DNA of 15,023 bases from an uncultured euryarchaeote (GTDB taxonomy: Archaea; Thermoplasmatota; Poseidoniia; Poseidoniales; Poseidoniaceae): assembly GCA_937892665.1 (NCBI GenBank), contig CALBJF010000121.1, forward strand, positions 1 to 15,023. The letters run 5' to 3'. Below, one piece after another: positions 1 to 6,618 of this stretch. Made by a program: the position numbers and the translations under genes. Numbering within the stretch: the first letter of the stretch is position 1; every line of letters begins with the position of its first letter. The notes under the pieces were generated by a model. The model ran no database searches. It was not told the DNA's origin and saw only the letters and a program-made list of their open reading frames with translations.

Positions 1-1083
1 CGATACAAATTCAATATCCGTGCGGCTTCCATGAGTTTAGGTGGCCCAGGAGCAATTGAATGGACTTCCTCAGAAGAAGACAGTGTGAACCGATATGCTA
101 ACGAAATGGTACGTGCTGGAATTGCTTTGTTTATTGCAGCAGGCAATACCGCAGTATCTGCACAAATTGGTACGCCTGGCTCTGCGGAAGACGCAATTAC
201 AGTCGGGGCACTCGACAAGAATTCAGCGATTGCTGTGTACTCAAGCCAAGGTCCAACCGAAGAAGGCCGAGTCAAACCAAACATTGCCTATGTGGGGAGC
301 AATGTCATGTCTGTTGCCTTCAACACTGGAGATCAATACACAGACATGTCAGGAACTTCAATGGCAACCCCAGGTGCTGCAGGAGTAGCAGCACTCATGC
401 TCCAAGCAAATCCAGATCTTTCACCTTTCGACATTCGAAACATCATGCAGGAAACTGCCACTTATCGTCAATGTGCTTACATGCTTGCAAATGAGCCATG
501 TGTTGAAGATTTGATTCCTAAGAACCGCCAGAACAATGTTTACGGCCATGGAGAAGTAAGAGCCTTAGACGCTGTTCTAGAAGCTGCACAAGAAGATTAC
601 GAATTCGATACTTCAATTTCAGTGGTTGTCTCAACAACAATTGGCGAGCATAATAGGATTCATCTCGAACGTGGAGATTCAGTTTCTTTTGATGTCGTGG
701 GAGATCTTGAAACGGTTCAGTGGAGAAGCAATCACCTTCGTGATGATTGGTCAAACATCCACGGTTTCGATGATGGAAATCCCTCGGGCGAACTTTACTT
801 GATTGATATCGTTCACCAGTTGGAACATCTTCCCGGAACAGATGTGATGGGCAATCATACCATCTCTCTACGTGGAATCCAATACAATGAATCTGGAGGC
901 CAGTCCTCCTCTACACCACTTGTCACTGCTGAAGTAATGATTATGGATGCAAATACCGATGTCATCCCAGATGAAGAAAGCAAAGGTCTTCCAACAGTTG
1001 GTATAATTGGAACAATGGCCATCATTGCCCTAGGAATCGCTGCATCATCCCGGGAAGACGAAGATACGGTTGATGAGCAGTAA
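1..1083 (+). CDS. Subtilisin-like serine protease (S8 family), 5'-truncated, membrane-anchored C-terminus
   Basis: This is the 3' part of a subtilase gene. The frame is open to the window edge, so the true start lies outside, and the ATG at 31 is internal (it codes the Met of the conserved MSLGG strand). The oxyanion-hole Asn lies in AAGN (codon 145-147) and the nucleophile Ser in SGTSMATP (codon 358-360). The catalytic Asp and His must lie upstream. After the catalytic domain comes a roughly 110-residue beta-rich region of unknown role. It is followed by an acidic stretch, LPTVG, one hydrophobic helix and an acidic tail. That layout suggests an exported protease held at the outer face of the membrane by its C-terminus. 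The target is unknown. It lies 54 bp upstream of the molybdenum hydroxylase operon with no visible functional link. Confidence 0.9.
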   Translation, partial: RYKFNIRAASMSLGGPGAIEWTSSEEDSVNRYANEMVRAGIALFIAAGNTAVSAQIGTPGSAEDAITVGALDKNSAIAVYSSQGPTEEGRVKPNIAYVGSNVMSVAFNTGDQYTDMSGTSMATPGAAGVAALMLQANPDLSPFDIRNIMQETATYRQCAYMLANEPCVEDLIPKNRQNNVYGHGEVRALDAVLEAAQEDYEFDTSISVVVSTTIGEHNRIHLERGDSVSFDVVGDLETVQWRSNHLRDDWSNIHGFDDGNPSGELYLIDIVHQLEHLPGTDVMGNHTISLRGIQYNESGGQSSSTPLVTAEVMIMDANTDVIPDEESKGLPTVGIIGTMAIIALGIAASSREDEDTVDEQ

Positions 1084-1137
1084 TTGCGAACCCTATGTTG
1101 ATATGTGGATTTGATTAGGTAAGGTTGGGCGAGTCAT

Positions 1138-1740
1138 ATGGTTGGAGAAGCACACGTATCAATGATACCAACAACGCCGAAGAAAGTATGGTCTGCTAAT
1201 GTAAACGGTCACGCTGTACAAGCGCTTGCTCCTTCAAACGCCATTCTGCTCGACGTTTTACGAGATGAAGTAGGGATGCTTGGTGTCAAGCGTGGATGCG
1301 ATCTTGGGACCTGTGGCTGTTGTACAGTCTTGGTTAACGGTGAACCTCGTCTTTCATGCCTCTGTCTTGCAGGTCAAGTTGAAGGCGATGATATTACAAC
1401 AGTCGAAGGACTTGCTGAAGGGGCGCATTTAGCACCAATTCAAACCTGCTTCGCAACACACGGCGGCTCTCAATGCGGATTCTGCACACCCGGTTTTCTC
1501 ATGGCTGCTGAGGCTTTGCTCGATTCAAATCCAGAACCTTCTCGTGAAGAAATTTCTTGTGCGATCGACGGAAATCTGTGCAGATGTACCGGATATCAAC
1601 AAATTATCGATTCAATAGAAGCTGCTGCGGAAATTAAGCGAGGAGATGCTCCTGCTCCAACACCTGCAAGCAACCCTCATCCAAATCCTCACCCTGAAGG
1701 ACCAGACCAGCCATCGATGCCACCGGGCCATGCGAGATGA
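1138..1740 (+). CDS. hcrC: Molybdenum hydroxylase small subunit, two [2Fe-2S] clusters (4-hydroxybenzoyl-CoA reductase-like gamma subunit)
   Basis: This is the electron-transfer subunit of a xanthine dehydrogenase/CO dehydrogenase-family enzyme. The N-terminal plant-ferredoxin-like domain has the C-x4-C-x2-C-x11-C ligand set around CDLGTCGCC (residues about 54-74). The C-terminal helical domain has QCGFC and LCRC for the second [2Fe-2S] cluster. Its domains are the family's usual size up to about residue 168. The last 30 or so residues form a Pro/His/Asn-rich tail (NPHP twice), which is not usual. The start at 1138 has only a weak purine-rich site upstream, so the message may be leaderless or begin close by; ATG 1162 is an alternative. 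The gene overlaps the large-subunit frame. The hcr name rests on the 4Fe-4S insertion in the FAD subunit. The family is certain; the substrate is inferred. Confidence 0.88.
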   Translation: MVGEAHVSMIPTTPKKVWSANVNGHAVQALAPSNAILLDVLRDEVGMLGVKRGCDLGTCGCCTVLVNGEPRLSCLCLAGQVEGDDITTVEGLAEGAHLAPIQTCFATHGGSQCGFCTPGFLMAAEALLDSNPEPSREEISCAIDGNLCRCTGYQQIIDSIEAAAEIKRGDAPAPTPASNPHPNPHPEGPDQPSMPPGHAR

Positions 1741-1741
1741 T
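1734..1741 (+). promoter_or_regulatory. Ribosome-binding site for the large molybdopterin subunit
   Basis: GAGATGAT resembles the archaeal GAGGTGAT site and sits inside the end of the small-subunit gene. The spacing from its GAGA core to ATG 1745 is 7 nt, the same as at the best sites elsewhere in this window. It favours ATG 1745 over ATG 1730, which has no purine-rich site in front of it. Confidence 0.5.
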
Positions 1742-1744
1742 CTC

Positions 1745-4549
1745 ATGTCAGGTGGATATAGACAGCAACCAGGGGCTTCAGGTGGAACCACTCGAAAAGA
1801 TGGGAAGCGTGTTGCAGGGAAACAAAAGTTCCCTCCTCCTGGTTCTGGCGGTTCACATCCAAACATGGCGCCTCGAGATCTCGATTGGATACCAGAATCT
1901 GTCGGTGGTAATGAGCCGCAACCTGCCGGCTCCCACATCCATGATAGGTATCGAACCGGTACCTCGGTCGGCAAACCGCGTGCTTTGGTCGATTCGCACG
2001 CTAAAGTAACTGGACAAGCATGGTATGGTGACGATGTACGTTTGCCAAACGAAATTATTGGAAAGATTCTACGATCGCCTCATCACTATGCCAAAATCAA
2101 ATCAATTGACACCTCAAAGGTCGAAGCATTGCCGGGTGTTCTTGCTGTCGCAACAGGCCAAGATGCTCCGAATACCTTCGGTGTCCTTCCCGTTACAAAG
2201 GATGAACACGCAATGGCAGTCGATAAAGTTCGACACGTTGGAGATCTTGTTGCATGCGTAGCTGCAATTGACGAAGCGACTGCTATGGAAGCCCTGAACC
2301 TCTTTGAAGTCGAATGGGAAGTGCTTGAACCGGTTTTCGACCCAAGGAAAGGCTTGGAAGACCAAGACGAACCTATTCACTGGCGTGGCAAGTATCACGT
2401 GGGAAAGACAAATGTTCAGAAGCGTGTATTCCAAGAATTCGGTGACCGTTCGTTGGTTGAAGAACCATCTGCATCATCGCATGGAAAGTGGCGAATGGAA
2501 GGTGTCCATCACGGATTTACCGAGCCGCATGCAGTCGTGGCTCATTGGGATCCAAACGGACGTCTGCAATTATACACGCCTCAACAAGTTCCCCATTATG
2601 CACACCGGGCTCTATCGACTGTCCTCGAGGTTCCAATGCACCAAATCAATGTCATACGAACCTTTGTTGGTGGTGGATTCGGAGGCAAATCTGATCCATT
2701 CCCTCATGAGATGTGTGCCGCTATACTTTCACGAAAGGCAGGGCGTCCTGTCCGTATCAATTTCAGCAGGGAAGAAGTCTATTGGATTAATCGAGGCCGT
2801 CATCCAAGTCATATTGAAGTCAAGATGACTGCAGATGAAGAGGCGCGGATTTCTGGTTTTGATATCGACGCTCTCATCGATGGTGGAGGCTTTGCATCCT
2901 TCGGACACGTAACTTCATACTACAACGGTGTCCTCGCAACAGCGCCATACGAACTCGGTTCTTTCCACTACACAGGTGCTCGGGTTTGGACCAACAAACC
3001 AGCCAGCGGAGCAATGCGTGGCCATGGTGCTGTAAACACAAGATGCGCAGTCGAAGTTGGTCTTGATGAAATGGCTGAGCAACTTGAAGTCGATCCAATC
3101 GATTTGCGACTTGCCAACCTCTTGCCACCTCATAGTCGAACTATTTCCGGATTCCGAATCACATCTAATGGGATGCGAGAAGCACTTGAACGTGTACGTA
3201 AAGGATCAAACTGGGATGAGAAATTTAGACAAATGCCACTCGGAAAAGGAATTGGAATTGGCTGCGGTTTCTTCATCTCAGGTTCTGGATTACCTATCCA
3301 TTGGGATCCAAACAGATTCCCTCACGCAACGGTTCACATGCAGATTGACATGGATGGAGGGGTAACTGTTCACACAGGTGCTGCAGATATTGGCCAAGGT
3401 TCTACGACTGCTGTCGCTCAAGTTGTGTCAGAAGTGTTAGCACTTCCAATCGAGATGATTCACGTTCGTTCTCATGAGAGTGATACAAGCCCTGTCGATT
3501 TAGGATCTTACTCAAGCAGAGTTACGTTCATGAATGCAAATGCAGCCATACGAGCAGCATTGGACATCCGAGAAAAGTTGCTTAATGCTGCCTGGGAAAT
3601 GATTGGATATCATCCGGACGTTTTGGTCCTTAATGATCGAAGAATCTACTACAAACACGACCCTGCAGTCGGTGTTTCATATCTCCAAGCTCTCCATAAA
3701 GCCCAGGAAGACAAAGGCTCGTTAATTGCAAGTGGCGCATATCGCTCCCCTCCAATGGGTGGCGTTCACAAAGGTGCTGCTGCTGGACTGGCTCCAGCCT
3801 ATTCATTCTCTGCATACGTTGCTGAAGTCGATGTAGATGTTGAAACCGGTCTCATTTCTTGTACGGATGTATGGGCTGCGCACGATTGTGGAAAAGCTCT
3901 CAATCCTCTTGCAGTTGAAGGGCAAATCATTGGTTCCTGCCACATGGGCCTCGGACAAGTCCTGTCTGAAAAGATGGTTTATGGCCGAACTGGGCATCTT
4001 CAAAATCCAAATCTTTTGGAATACAAGATCCCGTCGGTTCACGAAATGCCGAACGTAACACCGATTATTGTTGAATCATCTGACCCAGAAGGACCATTCG
4101 GGGCAAAGGAAGCAGGAGAAGGGCCATTGTTACCAATTCTCCCTGCTGTTGTCAATGCTGTCTATGATGCGATAGGAGTCCGTATCAGAGAATTACCACT
4201 TACTCCTGATGTTGTCTGGAAAGCCGTTTCTGCCAAGACAAGATCGCTTGACGGTATTGATCCAACCGATTTGCCAGCACCTCGTTTGACTCATAGTCCT
4301 CTCCAAGCGACATTGGTCGAGCGTGGAACCGAACATAAGGCACGTGATAAAAAGAGACAACGAAGCGAAGATACGTCTGCATATGTCAACGGTGTTTTGT
4401 TTGGTTTCGATCCTGAGATACCGATGGAAGATCAAGTCGAAGGATGGAGAACTGCTGTTGAGCCGGATCCAGAACAACTCGCAGAACTGGGTTTGGCTGG
4501 AAAAGCATGGCTCAAGCAAGAACAACGCCACATGGGGGGTGAGCAATGA
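1745..4549 (+). CDS. hcrA: Molybdenum hydroxylase large subunit, molybdopterin-binding (4-hydroxybenzoyl-CoA reductase-like alpha subunit)
   Basis: This is the catalytic subunit binding the molybdopterin cofactor. The core (residues about 77-830) shows the aldehyde oxidase/xanthine dehydrogenase a/b hammerhead start and then the molybdopterin-binding loop VGGGFGGK (308-315). It also has AMRGHG (423-428) and GAKEAGEG (786-793), which holds the likely active-site Glu. The AYRCSFR loop of form I CO dehydrogenase is absent. From ATG 1745 the protein is 934 residues, against about 770 for the 4-hydroxybenzoyl-CoA reductase subunit as I recall it. The excess is a Gly/Pro/Lys-rich head (1-76) and a charged tail (about 832-934). 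The start is chosen by the site at 1734-1741; ATG 1730 is also in frame. The stop overlaps the FAD-subunit start (ATGA). The assignment to the reductase branch is inferred from the partner gene. Substrate unproven. Confidence 0.88.
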   Translation: MSGGYRQQPGASGGTTRKDGKRVAGKQKFPPPGSGGSHPNMAPRDLDWIPESVGGNEPQPAGSHIHDRYRTGTSVGKPRALVDSHAKVTGQAWYGDDVRLPNEIIGKILRSPHHYAKIKSIDTSKVEALPGVLAVATGQDAPNTFGVLPVTKDEHAMAVDKVRHVGDLVACVAAIDEATAMEALNLFEVEWEVLEPVFDPRKGLEDQDEPIHWRGKYHVGKTNVQKRVFQEFGDRSLVEEPSASSHGKWRMEGVHHGFTEPHAVVAHWDPNGRLQLYTPQQVPHYAHRALSTVLEVPMHQINVIRTFVGGGFGGKSDPFPHEMCAAILSRKAGRPVRINFSREEVYWINRGRHPSHIEVKMTADEEARISGFDIDALIDGGGFASFGHVTSYYNGVLATAPYELGSFHYTGARVWTNKPASGAMRGHGAVNTRCAVEVGLDEMAEQLEVDPIDLRLANLLPPHSRTISGFRITSNGMREALERVRKGSNWDEKFRQMPLGKGIGIGCGFFISGSGLPIHWDPNRFPHATVHMQIDMDGGVTVHTGAADIGQGSTTAVAQVVSEVLALPIEMIHVRSHESDTSPVDLGSYSSRVTFMNANAAIRAALDIREKLLNAAWEMIGYHPDVLVLNDRRIYYKHDPAVGVSYLQALHKAQEDKGSLIASGAYRSPPMGGVHKGAAAGLAPAYSFSAYVAEVDVDVETGLISCTDVWAAHDCGKALNPLAVEGQIIGSCHMGLGQVLSEKMVYGRTGHLQNPNLLEYKIPSVHEMPNVTPIIVESSDPEGPFGAKEAGEGPLLPILPAVVNAVYDAIGVRIRELPLTPDVVWKAVSAKTRSLDGIDPTDLPAPRLTHSPLQATLVERGTEHKARDKKRQRSEDTSAYVNGVLFGFDPEIPMEDQVEGWRTAVEPDPEQLAELGLAGKAWLKQEQRHMGGEQ

Positions 4550-5526
4550 TGCTTATGCCGCCGTTTGAACTCCATCATCCTAAATCTATAGAAGAAGCCT
4601 GTGAGATGGCTTCTTCATTCATGGAACTCGGTGAATCCTTCGATTGGGTTGCTGGTGGAACAGACTTGCTTCCTAATTACAAATGGCACATCAATGTCAA
4701 AAAGCATGTCATATCACTTGCTAAGATATCTGGAACTGATACAATTTCAATGACCGAAATCGGGGCAATGGCTCGCCTTAGTGCAATCACGGAATCAAAA
4801 GACGTTCATCCACTCCTTGCAGAAGGTGCAGCCAAAATTGCTTCTTCATTGATTCGTAATAACGCTACACTTGGAGGAAATCTTTGTGTTGATACCCGTT
4901 GTTTCTGGTTCAATCAAAGTGAGGACTGGCGTCGTTCAATCGATTGGTGCCACAAGGAAGATTGCGGTACTGGGTCTGATTGCAGAGTTATTCCAAATCA
5001 GAATACACTCTGTGTTGCGACGTATCAGGGTGATCTTGCTCCTTCATTGATGGTCCTTGAAGGCACCATCCACCTCATAGGGCCTAACGGTTCTCGTGAA
5101 ATACCTGCTGAAGAGTTTTTCCAACTCGATGGAATTACAAGAAACGTACTCCAAGAAGGTGAATTTATTCTAAAAGTAACATTCCCAGAAAACGTCTCTT
5201 CAAGAGTTGGTTCTTATCACAAACTACGTGTTCGTGAATCATGGGACTTCCCTGAAGCAGGAGTCTCTGCTGCATGGATTCCTGGTGACGGTACAACTCT
5301 CCGAGTTGCTTCAACAGCGCTTGAGTCCATTCCTCGTCTTCATTCGGAACAGGTTGCAAAACTTGCTGGTAAATTCAGCTCAACTCATATCAAAGATCTG
5401 TCCGAAGCAGTAATGAAATCGATCAAACCTGTAAACAATACAACACTTCCTCCACGGTACAGGAAAGCGATGGTCAGAGTATTAGCGAAGCGTTCACTCA
5501 ATCAGATTTTGGAGGCTTCTGAATGA
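4546..5526 (+). CDS. hcrB: Molybdenum hydroxylase FAD subunit with [4Fe-4S] insertion (4-hydroxybenzoyl-CoA reductase-like beta subunit)
   Basis: This FAD-binding subunit (326 aa) passes electrons between an external carrier and the Fe-S chain. VAGGTDLLP (residues 35-43) and TLGGNL (108-113) are the FAD pyrophosphate-binding motifs of the CoxM/XdhB family. Directly after the second motif lies a Cys-rich insertion of about 40 residues with C114, C119, C135, C140, C146 and C156. In Thauera 4-hydroxybenzoyl-CoA reductase a similarly placed insertion holds a [4Fe-4S] cluster through, from memory, Cys122, 138, 146 and 155. C119 and C135 here keep the same 16-residue spacing, so C119, C135, C146 and C156 are the likely ligands. 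ATG 4546 overlaps the preceding stop and follows a GGGGGGTGA site, so translation is coupled. The natural partner of such enzymes is low-potential ferredoxin. Substrate not determined here. Confidence 0.88.
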   Translation: MMLMPPFELHHPKSIEEACEMASSFMELGESFDWVAGGTDLLPNYKWHINVKKHVISLAKISGTDTISMTEIGAMARLSAITESKDVHPLLAEGAAKIASSLIRNNATLGGNLCVDTRCFWFNQSEDWRRSIDWCHKEDCGTGSDCRVIPNQNTLCVATYQGDLAPSLMVLEGTIHLIGPNGSREIPAEEFFQLDGITRNVLQEGEFILKVTFPENVSSRVGSYHKLRVRESWDFPEAGVSAAWIPGDGTTLRVASTALESIPRLHSEQVAKLAGKFSSTHIKDLSEAVMKSIKPVNNTTLPPRYRKAMVRVLAKRSLNQILEASE

Positions 5527-6482
5527 AGGGGAGATGCCTCCTCGTCCTTTCTTTGATGCTATTGGCATTTCTACCAACTTCCTCTGCACAATTCCCTGAT
5601 AATAATCCATGGGAATTTGGTTGGGAAAGTGACGTAGAGCCGAGTTATGAGCTCATGCTCGATGGTGAAAAGTGGAAACTTGAAGATGCCCTCTACTTCT
5701 ATGTGGAAAACACTCGAATGAGTGACCTTTCTTTGACTATTTCAGTTGAATTTGATTCGGAAGACGAGTTGTTAGAGGCCACCTACGATGAAGAAATCTC
5801 CGTCCCCTCACAAGAAAACAAAACATTCACAGTAGATTTGCTCAGTTCGAATCCAGATGATGTGCGTGGATTCTCTACTGATTCATCCTTTTCGATTAAG
5901 ATAACAGCCACTGAGACGGCGGGTTCGCAAGAGATATCCAGTAAAGAAATCGAAGCTGATCTTAAGGTTCCTCGATCACACAAACTCGTTCCAGAAGCAA
6001 CAACACCGACATATGCCATTTCTGCAGGAACTTGGGTTGAAGCGACACTTCATCTCAACAATATGGGCAACTCCGTAGATGCTGCAAAGGCGATAGAAGT
6101 CGAGGTTCGAAGTTGCCCTCTCCTTGACATAACGGGTCTTGATTCTGCTCTGAACGTACAGGTACAACCGACTGGAATAAATGGTCAAGAAGCAGAACCC
6201 TTTATTTTCAGAATTGAGCCATCTTCTGCCCACCCTAGCCGTACGTGTGAAGTTACTATTTCAATCACCTCAGAAGGGAATAATATTCAGAGGAGTGTCA
6301 TCTTTGATATCGAAATACAAGACGGGGATGGATCTGATTCTAATTCCGATTCAGGAACGGATTCAGGTTCCTCTAGTTCAGGCTCCTCAGATGAGGACTC
6401 CTCGGCGCTTCCTTCTGTAAGTTTCTTGATGACTTTCGTTTTGGTCGGAATCGCTGCTTTAACACGTTCTAAAAACGATTGA
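5523..6482 (+). CDS. Unrecognised secreted protein with two beta-rich domains and a C-terminal membrane anchor
   Basis: I do not recognise a family. The protein (319 aa) starts with a Sec-type signal peptide (positive start, hydrophobic core, probable cleavage after residue 22, SSA/Q). Two regions of similar size follow (about 40-148 and 153-266). Both are rich in alternating polar and hydrophobic residues and Asn/Gly turns, as in CARDB or Ig-like sandwiches. C198 and C242 could form a disulfide. A Ser/Asp-rich linker (267-294) then leads to LPSV, a hydrophobic helix (about 297-313) and a short charged tail. It is expected on the outer face of the membrane. GGAGG at 5511-5515 is 7 nt from the ATG, and the ATG overlaps the stop of the FAD-subunit gene. 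It is therefore co-translated with the molybdenum hydroxylase, but its role there is unknown. Confidence 0.75.
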   Translation: MKGRCLLVLSLMLLAFLPTSSAQFPDNNPWEFGWESDVEPSYELMLDGEKWKLEDALYFYVENTRMSDLSLTISVEFDSEDELLEATYDEEISVPSQENKTFTVDLLSSNPDDVRGFSTDSSFSIKITATETAGSQEISSKEIEADLKVPRSHKLVPEATTPTYAISAGTWVEATLHLNNMGNSVDAAKAIEVEVRSCPLLDITGLDSALNVQVQPTGINGQEAEPFIFRIEPSSAHPSRTCEVTISITSEGNNIQRSVIFDIEIQDGDGSDSNSDSGTDSGSSSSGSSDEDSSALPSVSFLMTFVLVGIAALTRSKND

Positions 6483-6618
6483 GTGACCCGAAAACTGGTA
6501 GGAATCAAGCCTATTTTTATACCAAATTAGACTAAACGTCAAGGCAGAATCATTATGTGTGTAACGAGGTTCCGAAGAAAGGAACATACTACTCTTGTAG
6601 TAGAAATGAGGTATAATT
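6483..6618 (+). promoter_or_regulatory. Probable promoter and leader of the MoxR cassette
   Basis: This is the widest gap in the window. An AT-rich TTTTTATA (6514-6521) resembles the archaeal TATA box; a start of transcription about 25 nt downstream would give a leader of roughly 70 nt. The leader holds two adjacent small inverted repeats: GTTCC/GGAAC (6569-6573 and 6581-6585) and TACTAC/GTAGTA (6587-6592 and 6597-6602). Next comes the TGAGG site (6607-6611), 7 nt before ATG 6619. No clear purine-rich BRE is visible. The repeats could be leader hairpins, an operator, or the end of the upstream transcript. Confidence 0.45.

Noticed and set aside
1084..1137. Promoter for the molybdenum hydroxylase operon
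   Set aside because: The 54-bp gap is where one would expect it, but no convincing TATA box or ribosome site is visible, so it was not listed as a feature.
1646..1744. Earlier in-frame starts for the large subunit (ATG 1646 and 1730)
   Set aside because: Neither has a purine-rich site at the spacing used elsewhere, whereas ATG 1745 does. The residues between them show no family features.
1612..1974. Minus-strand open frame across the small/large subunit junction
   Set aside because: It is a shadow of two well-supported plus-strand genes, has no recognisable motifs, and its length is explained by low-complexity coding.
4193..4546. Minus-strand frames over the large-subunit tail
   Set aside because: The plus frame continues without interruption from a conserved domain and ends in a coupled ATGA junction. 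The minus frames have no motifs or ribosome sites.
1745..4549. Carbon monoxide dehydrogenase large subunit (CoxL)
   Set aside because: The AYRCSFR loop of form I is absent; the sequence at that place is AMRGHG. The FAD partner has the [4Fe-4S] insertion not found in CO dehydrogenases.
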